Position numbers and translations under genes: made by a program. The notes under the pieces were generated by a model. It worked only from the letters and a program-made list of their open reading frames with translations. It did not search any database and was not told where the DNA came from. Of a stretch of DNA of 64,000 bases, positions 35,903-47,580 are shown one piece after another; the stretch's first letter is position 1; each line of letters opens with the position of its first letter. Source of the DNA: Aspidiotus rigidus. Taxonomy: Eukaryota > Arthropoda > Insecta > Hemiptera > Diaspididae. The stretch spans positions 9,403,501 to 9,467,500 of the forward strand of contig JAVHKY010000003.1 of NCBI GenBank assembly GCA_035079385.1. The letters are read 5' to 3'.

Positions 35903-36790
35903 ATGCAGGCGTATTTGTTGTACCTAGTATGTAAAGATGATGCTGATGGAATTGTAGTCACATGTGCAACAGACAGGCGGAACTCTGTGGTAGACAGAAA
36001 GACATCTGTTATCATTTTTGGCGAGAATGTTGATCTCGTTATACTGATAGCAGCTCTTACACCACCTAGTGCAAATAATTCTTTTGTGAAACAAGTACAA
36101 GAAAAAGGAGAATCATCCCAACTACTTTCCTCTGTTGAGCTGCAAAGATGTACATGGAATGCTCAAATATTATTGTCCACGCATTCTCTGAGTGCGATAG
36201 AACTTCTGCCGTATACTAAAAATTTGAGCTTATGATACATACGATAGAAACGATTTCCGGGAATTGGTAGGTGCTCTATAGGAGTCAGTCAAAGCTGAAA
36301 GTATTGCAGCAGTTTGGGAACAAGTCATTTTAATGTTGTACACATACAGTACACGCACTCTTAACTGAGAAAGGGTTTTCCAGGTCTCTCACTAAAAGCC
36401 CAGTTGGGGCTGGGAACGAGCCAAAGGTGGTTTATCGCCGATGGAAACTCCACTGCTACCGCAGCACCCTTGTAAAAGCTTCAACTGATTTCATTCAACT
36501 ACAAGAAAGCTTGTGACCTTGCTGCAGAAAAGCTGGTCTGCCATGTTGACCAGTATGTGGCGTTTGCAATGAATCATCGTGCCTGAATACTTGATTCCAA
36601 ATGAACCAGTTGTGTTTTCTTTTTTTTTAGTAAATATTTTATTTTAAATTTCCGCTGTCTGCTTGCAATTTCTTCATACAATATCATTTTCAAGATCTTA
36701 TTGACAGAAAAGATTTTTTGCGTTCATTTATCAACTTGTCCAAAGAATTTGTTGGTCATCTCAAAGTTTTCATTTTGTAATTAGATGTGT
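35903..36790 (+). pseudogene. Unidentified gene remnant (transposon-derived?)
   Basis: A 110-codon frame (35903-36235) contains KDDADGIVVTCATDR followed by VIIFGENVDLVILIAALTPP. An aspartate-rich strand, then a hydrophobic strand ending with an acidic pair (ENVDL), resembles multi-copy transposon-associated proteins of insects with a PIN-like fold, but I cannot name the family with confidence. After a stop at 36233 the similarity continues weakly, with stops, to about 36600, followed by an untranslated part to 36790. The 3' half recurs inverted at 32278-32668. Confidence 0.4.
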
Positions 36791-37119
36791 GGCGCATCAC
36801 ACGCGTACCCAAGTAAGATACATACAAATACTATCTGTGTGCCGTCAACATCAACTTCAACGCTCCGTAGCGACTTATGATGGGTCCTACCAAAAAATAT
36901 AAGACAATACTTTTCACTAAAAATTTTCTGTAGAATCTTTTTTATATGAAGTATTTCTTGTAAAATTCATACCTCTTGAGTTACAGCAGAGAAACACAAT
37001 TTTCTCCTGATTCAGCCTCCTATTGTGGCAAGGACCCATCGAAGGGAAGGGGACTTTTGGGAGGTTATTTCGGGATATTATGTTCCTAACATGTATGCTT
37101 ATTCAAATCGACGTCGATT

Positions 37120-37365
37120 TTAGATCGATTCAAAGTCAACCAGCTCAACGTGTATATCAAGACTTATTTGGTTCATTTTATAGTCATGCTCTATTACATT
37201 AGTTTTTTTACCTGTATAAGTCATCGTTTCACATTTTTGTATGTTGAAAGGTAGGAAGTTAACTCCGCTCCAGAAGACCAACGCATTCAGGTCACTCTGC
37301 AAGGCCAATGCATCAGATGTTGTTGTTATTGATTTATATAATTTTATATCGTCGGAAAAAAGAAG
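37120..37365 (-). pseudogene. Jockey/CR1-type reverse transcriptase fragment
   Basis: Minus-strand reading gives FSDDIKLYKSI (about 37360-37328; the RT active-site motif, usually ADD) followed in frame by LQSDLNALVFWSGVNFLPFN and IQKCETMTYTGKK. This is the region immediately before the DLGI motif with which the fragment at 52815 begins, so the two may be different pieces of one family. It ends against a TCGA-rich repeat (gacgtcgattttagatcgatt) at about 37100-37130. Confidence 0.85.
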
Positions 37366-37389
37366 AATTTAGTATCAAATACTTGTGGT

Positions 37390-37560
37390 TGAGGGAGGGG
37401 GCTTCAAATCAAAAAATGGATTTTCGATATGTGTTCTGCGGAGCAAAAAACCCCCAAATCGATCTTTCTGACAGAGAATCTTTATTTATTCTCTGCCAAA
37501 CATGTGTAAATATGTGTGGAGAGGGGAGAGGCTCCGAATCCGAAAATGGATTTTAAATTC
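37390..37560 (+). repeat. Dispersed repeat, partner at 54408-54510
   Basis: tatgtgttctgcggagcaaa, then tcgatctttctgacagagaatc and tttatttatt, and gtggagaggggagagg are matched in reverse complement at 54408-54510 (tttgtgttctgtggtttaaa, tagatctttct, ggagaatctct, ttgtggagaggggaagg). Order of blocks is conserved only partly. Confidence 0.6.
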
Positions 37561-38987
37561 ATGTTTTACAAGTATTAAAACCCCCTGGTCACGACGGTCA
37601 AAGTAGTTTTCTTAATTTTTTTATTTTTTCCCGGCTACGAGAGTGTTTCATCCCACTGTGAGGCCAACCAAGATATTGCAAACTCAGACCATTTGTGTTA
37701 GTATTATACATAAACTACTCATTCCTCCCAAATTATCTCACTCGTATTTAAAATAGATTGTCCCCAGTTTAAATATTTTTGCGAAGCCTTTGCTCAATTA
37801 ATGATGAAGATTTTCTGCGTGTTTTCACCACAAGGTATCATAGTTTTATTTTTTATCTTCGGGATTCCTCACATTGATTTAACATCTATTTGGCTGTACC
37901 GCTGTGAATAACAAACTTCTGACATGGTAAAAATGAAAATTGATGTCAATATTAATCGTTCGAGTGTTGGAATTATTGATGAATAGTCGAGAAATGGACA
38001 CAATTTTCAATTAAGTTGCAAAAAATTCCTAGAAACTCGAACGCGGAAATTTTGAGCACGTTTTATGAGAAAGGGAAACGTGGCGAGAGCAGCGATAGCG
38101 AAGTAATATAAAGTTTAAATACCTCGTACTCAGTATGCGGGCGTGAACTATCGAAATTAATAAAGAAAAAAAATTGGCTTCTCTTTTCTAAAACGTATTT
38201 TTAATGAAATACACAAGACGCTCAACTTTTATCATTGACTTTACTTTCGCTGCGATACGTGCTCTTCTCGAGCGCAAGCCATCTCATGAAGATAAATTCT
38301 TAACGAGTAAAAAATGGGTTTTAAAACCGCGCAAAATTAATAATTTATCGACTCGGATTCTTCTTTTATTGACGGTCGATTTAGCTGTCCAGTTCGTGAT
38401 GATGTGAGAAATGTTCATGTAAATGCGGAAAATCTCTTTACGCTGAAGTACATGCTGTCCTAGGAAATTGTATTATCGTGAAAATTTAGACGATTCCTGA
38501 ACTAAAGACTTTCAAGGGACACCTTCGATCACGCCGTAATTGAAAAAGAGTCTTCTCTTGATTCTTGAATGAATTTAATTACTGAAACCTATTTCGCGAG
38601 TTGCCAACTTCTTCAGTGTATCACATTTCAGAGGTGTCATCAATCATGAAATGAATATCAGTATAAAAGTGTCCATTTCATTTCAAGTAAATAATCCTCA
38701 ATATGAATTTACGTTTCTGAACGGTCTTCTGCATTGGTTGCTTCAATTTTCATCGAAGGGTGGCGCTCGGCTGCCCCTTTGCACAAGTCGCTATTCTTCT
38801 CAATCTATTGCGCCCGGAAGTGGTCAGTGAATTTAGTGACTCATTCAGCTTCCCTTTCTTGAATAACAGTTTTGTAGCTCCTATAAATGCCCCTACAATA
38901 CAAGTACAGACAAGTGAGGCCCTTTCAAACTCTTTTTACTAGCAGTTGTTCCGTCACCACATTCTCTGATTATTAAGTAAGAACGCG
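37561..38987. other. Unannotated DNA
   Basis: No family resemblance, repeat or RNA gene recognised. Confidence 0.4.
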
Positions 38988-39084
38988 TAGAGAAATATAC
39001 TCAAAGAGAGTAACGAAACAATACAAGAACCGCACTGTGCGGTTCTTGTATTGTTTCGTTACTCTCTTTGAGTATATTTCTCTA
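38988..39084. repeat. Perfect 97-bp palindrome
   Basis: Two 48-bp arms around a single central base at 39036: tagagaaatatactcaaaga ... gaaccgcac / t / gtgcggttc ... tctttgagtatatttctcta. I find no mismatch. Just outside, taagtaagaacgc occurs to the left (38975-38986 region) and again at 39123-39134, 3' of the palindrome. Confidence 0.95.
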
Positions 39085-39134
39085 TGATGGATGACCGTAA
39101 AATTAAAAAACGTATTGATTCTAAGTAAGAACGC

Positions 39135-41559
39135 CTTAATTGAAGGATAATCGATCCATCAGGAAAAGAGAATTCATTTTCCACATTTTAACATAAGTTC
39201 CTGTTTTGTACTTCTGTATTAAAGTTGATACGGTTGATAAGCGATGACGTATTTTTGTTTTCCAAGCCTAAAATGACATTGCACTATGTAGAGACACAGA
39301 AGAGTAGGGCTGCTTAGCTAAGCCGAAGCCATTAGCTATCGTATCATCTTTTTATTTCTTTTAATTTTTTGGTCTGACAAGTTTGCATTTATGATGAGCA
39401 AAAAATTATGCTCGTTTGCGTGGTATTTTGAGCCCAAATTCGATTCAACAGAGATAAGCAATTGTACGCATAAAAGTCAGGAGTGTAAACAGTTACCAAT
39501 TTCTCATCTTTAGTTTTAGTTACCTATGTGGCATTCTAGATGGAAGAAAGTTCGTTTAAATTTAGATTCTCTTAGAATGATGACATAAATAATGCGCAGG
39601 GCACCGATTTTATTCTTCTGCCTGTATTAATATCTCTTTAGTGTTTTGCTGGCTTCGTTGGGAAATTTTCCAAACACGCGTTGTACATGTGATGCCACTT
39701 TCTCGCTAGTTCTTTAAAGTTTCTATCCGTGTAAACGCAGGTTGATGTGGGTGTAGAACTAATTTTATCTGGTTAAAACGTAGTCTAGTTTCTAGAGATA
39801 AGGTAGGTGATTATAAAATTCGTTTATCACCTTTTTTTTCTCTCTCTCTCTCCGGTACCTACCTTTCGTTCTAGGCTACGTGACCTTTTTCGACCAACTA
39901 TGAGAACTCAGCTCCTTTCGAAACCAAGTCCTTGTAAGTTGTTAAGAGAAGTGAACATGTTGAAGGAGTTCCGAATTGGGAATTAAACATTTACGCTACG
40001 GTACCGTACGTTTCGAGAACATTCTTCTTTAGAAAAAGTTAATTCTTTTCGGACTTTCTGTTTGTGCGTACTGAAAAGTGTTTTTCGTTTTACAAAATAT
40101 TTCCGAAAATCAAAAGTTGTTTTTAACGTGAACGTCACGTACGTACGCCCTTTTTCTAACAAGCTTTATCATCAGACGTCACGTTTCAACTTTCTCGATT
40201 TTTTCCACAACTTTCCTCGTTAAAAGGCCTCGATCTTCCGCAACCGATATAAACATTTTCTGTTTTCGATAGTGAACGATTACTGGGTATAATAGAAAAC
40301 TGCAGTTTATTATTTCTACAAATTTATAAAGAACGCTCTGTATTTTATCGCACGTAGGCTGTGAGTTTCTGAGTGAGTACAAAAATATTGTTTCCTATTG
40401 TACCATAGTATCTTGCCGTAAACAAGGTAATCCAATATGAAGATTAGTTCTTCGGTCGATTTGAGCTGCGTAGATGAAACATTTCTCAGAATAATGGGCA
40501 AATCTTAAGACGGACAGGTCTAGCGTAATTTTCATTTTCTGAGATGTATAGATTATGGGTACGAAAGTCTACATCTGCCCACCTTTCGGCTTTTGCGAAC
40601 GTAGGAAGACATAATATTTTTATAGCGTATCAAAATTCATTTCAGCAACTCGCGAAAATGATAATCAACTACCGTCATATTTGTACAAAAGCGGAGAGCT
40701 GTCGAACGACGAAGCCTAAACGAGACTACTGTTTCTACTCTCCCTTCATTCTCCCTTCAATAAGCTCATTCATGAGTTTGCCTCGAGACCGAAGCAAATG
40801 AGACTAGAACAATGTTAAAAGATGTACCGCGTGATACAATATCTTTGTGCACAATTTATGCTGTCAGTCGCTATACTATAGCGGAACTCGTGAAAGCCAT
40901 ATTAAGATGGGTCAAGATACTAAAATAGAAGTTTCGCTCTTTCCCAGTGTATAAGGTTGCGATGGGGGAAAAAAATTGGAGTGGTGATTTTATTATATTA
41001 CATTCAATCGCCATGTTTCGGAATTGAAAAGTTCACAGATATTCTGTAATGCTGTTCTTTTCAAGTACTCGTACTAGTAATACCATATTTTTACGAGGAA
41101 GTAAACTTTGACAACATTTTGTGGAGCTACGTAGGAAATATTGAAAACGATTGTTTCACATATTCTTATGCGGGAGATAATCAGGAGCATCGACGGCGCA
41201 ATGCGTTTTAAGCGATGATACAGAATAGGAAAGCTATAGGTGAGAACTGAAATTTTAGAGCCGATAGTGTCAAGAGCAGAAAATAGGGAAGAAAATTTGA
41301 GGCGCGAGCTAGAAGTCAAAAGTTCTATTTTTCGAGCTTCTATGGGTCGGTCTCAGATCCCGTTATAACTTTTCTTTGTTCGCTCATTTTAAAGAGAATG
41401 GAGAATTGAAAGCTGACAGCTAAAAGTTGGAAGCTAAAGAATCTCCAAAAGCCTAAAGTTGTATTTTCCGAGGCTGACAGATTAATCAAAAAGCTGAAAG
41501 TTTCATCTTTCGGCTTTCCAATTGTAACTGGTGATAAAGACCAACCAAACCCCAAAGAA
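39135..41559. other. Unannotated DNA
   Basis: No coding family recognised. Some aagctgaaag/ggctttc-type low-complexity repetition occurs at 41400-41520. Confidence 0.4.
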
Positions 41560-41795
41560 CCACGTCGCCCCGAAATCAATTTCGATTTGACGTCTAATCG
41601 ACTTAATATACCGACGAGAAGTCGACTCGAAATCGACTTCCCGCCCAGATACTGTATATCGACCACAAATCGACTGGATATTGACTTAAAATCGACCGCT
41701 CTTTGCCGACGTCAAAATTAAGTCAACTCCTGGTATTATAAATTGATATCGATTCAAAATTAACGTCGATTTCAGGTAGACTTTGAGTCGGCTTC
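41560..41795. repeat. TCGA-rich repeat, left part (split by the RTE element)
   Basis: Dense in gtcgac, aatcgac and gacgtcgat words. The end (tcgatttcaggtagactttg then agtcggcttc) aligns with 52570-52606 (tcgattacaggtcaatttcg then agtcgacttc). The continuation of this repeat lies at 48594-48680, beyond the RTE insertion. Confidence 0.75.
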
Positions 41796-41885
41796 GGTTC
41801 GTATTGATAACGCATTACTGCAAGTCGTGTCTTTGCGCGTTCATTCATTGTGCTAGTGTATTCAGGTGTACGTTCAATTAGTGAA

Positions 41886-42650
41886 ATGTCGAAATTCGAC
41901 GAAGAATTCCAAACCGAGTGGAAGTCGTTAATACAAGAGATAAGCACGATAAGAATCACGGTAACAACCACGCAACAAGCTTTAATTGGCATAATTGAAG
42001 ATATATGCTCGTTAAAAGAAGAAAATATTGAACTGAAAGAAGAGGTTAAAAATTTGCAAGTGGCAAATAAAGCACTAACGAAACGCATGGATGAAATGGA
42101 GCAAGAGACAATGTAATTACAAATGGAGTATCAACATCCGAAAACGAATGTGTTCGAGAAAAAGTAAAATGGGTAGCATCAAAACTGGGAGTTGAATTAA
42201 ACGAATATGGTATTCACGCAGCCCATAGATTACCATCAAACAAAAACATACCAGCAATAGTAGTTCGTTTTAATGACCGTGATAAAAAGGTTGAAATGAT
42301 TAAAGCCTCAAAAATTAAGTGTCAGTGAACAGTTGACCCGGCAGAATTCAGAAATCCTACGAGAAGCAAATGAATTGAAGAAAAGAGGGCTAATAAAATC
42401 AGCGTGGAGCCGAGAAGGGAAAATATGGAATCAGCTCAATGAATTAACGAAATAGAAGAAATAGAGAATATCGAAAAAATCACAGATATAGGTAACGAAG
42501 TTGGTGATGAAACGAAAAGTGAAAGTAACGAACAGCAAGAAGTTGAAGAGGAAGAACCAACTGTTATTCAGAAAAAGATCCATCAAAATTATGCCGGGAA
42601 GAAGAATAATTCGAAAATCTCAAGTTAAGAAACAGACAACAATCGATCAC
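41886..42650 (+). pseudogene. RTE element ORF1 (nucleic-acid-binding chaperone type), broken
   Basis: From MSKFDEEFQTEWKSLIQEIS (start at 41886; an upstream in-frame ATG at 41850 is less likely) the frame runs to a stop at 42114. It contains a heptad-rich segment (SLKEENIELKEEVKNLQVAN) that would form a coiled coil. After a frameshift the sequence continues VREKVKWVASKLGVEL, then GIHAAHRLPSNKNIPAIVVRF and DRDKKVEMIKASK, the AHRLP...VRF pattern typical of RRM-like domains in LINE ORF1 proteins, then an acidic region to about 42650. Such proteins bind element RNA. At least three disruptions. Confidence 0.7.
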
Positions 42651-42892
42651 GGAATTCCAAGGAGTCAGAACCCGTAACACAAATAAGCAGCCGAAGAAAA
42701 AATTATTGTATGTCGAGCCGAACTCACCTTGCCCAGTCACGTCTGGCTAACCAGGGCAAGTAGACCATCTCCCCTCAGTGGTATGTAAAAATAAAGTTGA
42801 TAGTAATAAGGATAATAAAATCATTAATAGTAGTAGAGATAAACTAAGCATTAAAAAATTTATGAGTAATAAAAAATACGAAAAGAATTTCT

Positions 42893-44050
42893 AAGAAATC
42901 TCGATTGCATCCCTAAATGTAAAGTCCCTGATGAACATCGACAAGCTGAATGAACTAGAGAGTGAAATACAAAAACACGAAGTAGAAGTACTTGGTGTAT
43001 CAGAAGTAAGGAGAGAAGGCGAACGAATGATAGAAACAAAAGCAGGGAATGTGTTCGTTACGCCGGTAGTAAAGGAGGACAAAAGGGGGTGGGATTCTTA
43101 ATTAATAAGAACACACGGGACAGAATAATAGCTTTTGAAGGAATAAATGATAGAATAGCAAGTCTCAAACTAAATTTGAACGGCAATAACACTCTTACGA
43201 TAATTCAGGTATACGCACCAACGGGAGTCTCAGAAGAAGTTGTAAGCGATGAATTTTATGATAAAATTAGTGAATACATACAAAAACTTAAAGTAAATAT
43301 GAAAAACAGACTAGTAATAATGGGAGACTTCAATAGCCAAATAGGTCAACGGGAAAGTGAAGAAGAAAACGTCATGGGACCGTACAATTATGGGAAAAGA
43401 AATGAAAGAGGATGGAAATTAATAAGATTCTGTCAAGAGCACCAACTGAAAATAGTAAATACGCTGTTTAAGAAACGAAAGGGTAGAATGTGGACGTGGA
43501 TCTCCCCTAATCGAGACTATAAGACTCAAATAGATTACATACTAGTCCCAACCAACACACGACTAGTTAGTAACTTCAATGTAACGAGTGGTTTTAACTA
43601 CGACTCTGACCATCGACTAATAAGATGTGAAATGAAGACAGATAAATGGCGTTACAATCGAAGTATGAGAAGAAGAGAAGTCAATTTGGAAGAAGCTAAG
43701 ACAGAATATGTAGAAAGACTCGAACAAATTTTAAATAATGACTGTAAAAGAAAAACAATCGATGATCTGTCCAAATTTATAATTGAAGCCTGTAAGAATG
43801 CAATTAGTAACATTGAAACGAATGAGGAAGGTAAAAAGTACAAAGTAGATCAGAGTAGTAAACTACCACGTGACATTAGGGAGCTTATCAATAGGCGTGA
43901 AAGTATGAAGAACAAAGGTCTCTCCAAAATACAAAAAATAGAATTTAATTTAATTTGTAAGTTAATAAAGCAGAAACTCAGAAAGTACAACTCAGATAAG
44001 AGAAACAATATGATAAAAGAAATTTTGGAGGAAACCCAGAGTACAAAAAA
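42893..44050 (+). pseudogene. RTE element endonuclease domain (ORF2 start)
   Basis: The domain starts at about 42899 (SIASLNVKSLMNIDKL, then EVEVLGVSEVRREG) and shifts frame near 43080 into the 321-codon open frame 43089-44054. In that frame GDFNSQIG is at residues 79-86, MWTWISPN at 134-141, QIDYIL at 147-152 and SDHRLI at 173-178. These are the apurinic-endonuclease-type motifs that nick target DNA to prime reverse transcription. The wording (WTWISPN..KTQIDYILV) is that of the RTE clade. The long intact tract suggests the insertion is not very old. Confidence 0.9.
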
Positions 44051-44983
44051 ATAAGAAATAGTTTATCCGTAGGAAAAAATTGGCTCACCTACTTAACAAA
44101 CAAACATGGAGAGAGAGTATATGACCGACAGGGTATAAATAAAATAGCCACAGAATTTTATGAAAACTTATACAACGATAAGACAGTTAAGCAGAAAAAT
44201 AGTACGTCGAAGGAGGATGAAGTACCCGAGATAACACTTGATGAGGTACAGAAGGTTGTCAAAAATCTAGGTGGAAAGGAAAAAGCTGGCAGAACTCTAT
44301 AACCTAGTCTTGAGTACGTGTAAGGTACCTGAAAATTGGAATCTATCCGAAATAATAGTAATACACAAGACAGGCGAGAAAAGTAATATATCAAACTACA
44401 GACCAATAAGCCTCAGTCCCACAATAGCCAAAATTTTTGCCAAAATAATTGTTAGCAGGTTAAAAAATTCTCTAGAAGCTCAACAACCGAAGGAACAAGC
44501 CGGTTTCCGGCAAAACTTCTCCACAGTTGATAATCTTTTCGTGATCAACCAACTGATCGAAAAAAGTAAGGGATACAAAAGAGACCTATATATGGCCTTC
44601 ATACACTATACGAAAGCCTTTGACTCTAATACAAGCATTAGAAAAACAAGTAGAACAAAAAAAATACATAGAACTCGTAAAAGAAATCTACAGGAAACCC
44701 CAAGCAAGAATTTTATTTTTTTTATTTTTTTTATTTTTTTATTTTTACGAGCAATGCAGCTGCGCTAAGGGCTATTTGCTCGGCAGATAGTTCTGCTTTT
44801 ACAAAAACTTAGTACTTAATAAAGTAGAAAAATTGAAAACAAAATACATGTGAAAGAATTGAGATGAAATAAAAATATAAAGGAAAAATGACGGCTTCCT
44901 TAACGAAGTTAAACGAGGAACGCAGGGAACCTGTTTTATGATTCGAATGAGATTTGGTATTGAAAATTCAAGGAAGCCTAGAT

Positions 44984-45483
44984 CATATATAGCTCGACAG
45001 TCGAAATTTTTCTAAGTCCCTCTCCTATCATATATGGCTCGAGAGTCGAAATTTTTCCAAGTCCCCCTTCTATCATATATGGCTCGAGAGTCGAAATTTT
45101 TCTAAGTCCCTCTTCTATCATATATAGCTCGAGAGTCGAAATTTTTCCAAGTCCCCCTTCTATCATATATGGCTCGAGAGTCGAAATTTTTCTAAGTCCC
45201 TCTTCTATCATATATAGCTCGAGAGTCGAAATTTTTCCAAGTCCCCCTCCTATCATATATAGCTCGAGACTCGAAATTTTTCTAAGTTCCCCTCCTATCA
45301 TCTATAGCTCGAGAGTCGAAAATTTTTCTAAGTCCCCCTCCTATCATATATAGCTCGAGAGTCGAAATTTTTTCTAAGTCCCCCTCCTATCATATATAGT
45401 TCGAGAGTCGAAATTTTTTCTAAGTCCCCCTCCTATCATATATAGTTCGAGAGTCGAAATTTTTCTAAGTCCCTCTCCTATTA
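44984..45483 (+). repeat. 45-bp satellite array, about 11 monomers
   Basis: Same monomer as at 25157-25640. The minus-strand frame 44978-45301 stays open through the array. The last monomers (45350-45483) have an extra T in gaaattttttc, which breaks the frame. Confidence 0.95.
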
Positions 45484-45485
45484 TA

Positions 45486-46095
45486 CAAAGTGGTCCAAAA
45501 GTCTTTGCACAAGGTCCATAAGTCATTGCACACCAAAAAATTGGTCATTACTCGTGAACCAGGGCGTTTAATTCGATGAAGTAAAAAGGGAAAATGTTTT
45601 TTAGAAGTTCACAATCTTAATTACAAGAAGAAATTACCACGCAGAGACAAGTGCAATGTTCATCTCAATAGCCTAGTGCTCTGTAGAGAGAAAAAATGTA
45701 CCCTCAAAATAGTTGTTTACGTGCTAACGCGCTCTTTGTACACCCGTAGGTAAGAGTACATGTCTGGCTGCGACGAGTGATGTTCGTAGGCACCACCACT
45801 ACCCTTTAAACCGGTATTCCCCTTACTTCTCCGATCTTCGTGTTATTTGCCGGTCAGCTGACCACGGTAGACGTGATCATATTTTTACGCGCTTCTTTGG
45901 TTACCATGGAAAGCATATTTCACATAACCAGGTCGAGAACTGCTGTCAATCATTCTCTCATCATACCTCTTCAACATTTACATGCGCTCGAGTATTTACA
46001 AGTTACTATACGGCGTGTTGGCCACACTTTGTAGAAATTTATAATATCTGTACACAGCTTCTTGAAAATTGCGCAAAGACTTTTGGACCACTCTG
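45486..46095. mobile_element. Mariner-type MITE in the satellite array
   Basis: The TIRs are caaagtggtccaaaagtctt then tgcaca at the left and, reverse-complemented, cagagtggtccaaaagtctt then tgcgca at the right. TA is duplicated at 45484-45485 and 46096-46097. The satellite monomer is interrupted at cctatta/tatggctcg, consistent with insertion at TA. The 610-bp interior has no transposase-like reading frame, so the element is non-autonomous. Confidence 0.9.
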
Positions 46096-46240
46096 TATAT
46101 GGCTCGAAGGTCGCAATTTTTCTAAGTTTTTCGCTGGACGGCGCACGGCGGACGGCGGACGGCAGATTTCTCACCCATAAAACAGGTTCCCTGTTAAAAC
46201 AAAAATGTTCTTTTTTTTTTTTTTTTTTGGTGTCATAGTT

Positions 46241-47580
46241 TTAAACGTGGTTGTAAAAGTCAGTAGATCGTAAGTAAGTTAAAGTTGAGTCAATTGTTTC
46301 GGAGTTGTTATTGAGAGTTTGTTGTATATTAATAGAAATGTTGAGGGAAGATCGGAGAGGTTGTAAAGTCGGGCAAGAGAAAAAGTGTTCAACTGTTAAA
46401 TTGTCTTCGAGACAGTGCGGACATGATGGTGGGCCAAGGTTTGCTAGAAGGTGAGTATGAGTAAGACGAGTGTGTCCTATTCTCAGTCGAGCTAAGATGG
46501 CTTCCTCTCGTCTAGAATGTCTGTGGGATGAGGACCAAGAAGAGGGATTGGTTTTAATTTTTCTCAATTTGTTGTCAGTTAAATTTTTCCAAGAGGAAAG
46601 CCAAAGTTGGGAAATCAAGGAAGCGTAATATACTTTTAGGTCTTTTGCCGGTGAGAGAATAGGGTCCGTTATTTTAGGAAGAGATGTTGCTTGTTTGGCT
46701 GCTTTATCTACTGAGTCGTGAGCTGGAAAGTCAACGTGTCCAGGAATCCAAGCCAGAGTGATATGAGAGTTTATTAATTTTGTAGTGTGGAGAGCCAAAA
46801 ATATACGTTGAATTAAGGGGTTAGTTGAGAAAGGATCCGCAATGGCTTGTAGAGACGAGAGGGAGTCAGTCAGAAGAAGGTATTTTTGTTCCGGTAGTAG
46901 TTGCGCAATTTGTGATATACAGGCAAGGATACCGTTTAATTCAGCTGTGTATACCGACGCTGAATTTCGTATGCGGTATGCCTCCATTTCGCCACCAATG
47001 GAGAACGCGTAAGATGTTCTATGGCGATATTTTGAGCCATCTGTGAGACAAAGGGTATAACCTGCAAATTCGTCGATAAGTTTTGCTATATGTTTTCGAT
47101 AAATTGAATTGCTGACTTTAGGGACTTCCGTAAGGTCTAGTCTGATATCAGGAATGGAGAAGAGCCATGGGGGGGTAGCTGTCAGGATAGGCGGAAGGGT
47201 TGAAATTTTGAGATGACGAGCGAGAGAAGTTTCTAAGCAAGTATGGATATGTTTCGTTGGTTGACGATTAAAAATTGGATTAATTTCAGAGATTAAAGAT
47301 TTGTAAACGGGGGAATTTGGAAATTGAGATATCGAAATAAGAAGATTCGAAGAGAGGGTGGATCGGCGAACAGATAGAGGTGGTTCCGCAGCCTCGGCAC
47401 ACAGACTAAGACTAGGACTCGTTCTGAATGCTCCCAAAACCAGCCTAAGAGATGAGGAATGGATTGTGTCCAAAAGAGCTAAAGACGATTTATTGGCGAG
47501 ATTGTAGATAGGGGCTCCATAGTCCAGTTGTGATCGAATTAAACTTTTGTACAGATTTAGGAGTAATTTTCGGTTGCAAG
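46241..47580 (-). CDS. LINE ORF2 C-terminal half: RT thumb, RNase H, CCHC knuckle
   Basis: One open frame of about 446 codons runs to a stop at 46241, the longest intact coding stretch in the window. It starts inside the RT (YKSLIRSQLDYGAPIYN), and the apparent start is only the truncation point. RNase H spans residues about 175-300 with catalytic-type residues visible: D182 (LTDGSK), E215 (TAELNG), D240 (LLTDSLSSL) and D290/D293 (HDSVDKAAK), with the WIPGH motif at 279-283. The C terminus has a CCHC arrangement (C388, C391, H400, C404). RNase H degrades the RNA of the RNA-DNA hybrid in these elements. The lack of stops implies a recent insertion. Confidence 0.9.

Larger units (their letters stand above)
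44891..46200 (+). mobile_element. Satellite cassette inserted in the LINE 3' UTR
   Basis: It begins acggcttccttaacgaagtt and ends aaacaggttccctgtt aaaac, with the left and right modules as in the 25068 copy. It is flanked by aaaaatg at 44884-44890 and 46201-46207, a plausible 7-bp duplication. Because aaaaat also precedes the other two good copies, part of this could belong to the element or to target preference. A mariner-type MITE interrupts the array near its right end. Confidence 0.8.
44713..47580 (-). mobile_element. I/R1-type LINE inserted in the RTE element, 5'-truncated
   Basis: The target-site duplication gcaagaatt lies at 44704-44712 and 47581-47589. On the minus strand the element runs from a truncated 5' end at 47580 to an A-rich 3' end (read on the plus strand as ttttatttttttta repeated) at 44713-44747. 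Its 3' tail contains gagcaaatagcccttagcgc, then agctgcattgctcgtaaaaa, comparable to the tail of the related fragment at 8482-8545. Its 3' UTR was later invaded by a satellite cassette (44891-46200). Confidence 0.9.

Noticed and set aside
35903..36235. Calling this frame a functional host gene
   Set aside because: The similarity continues past its stop with further disruptions, and its 3' half exists as an inverted second copy, so a transposon-associated remnant is more likely.
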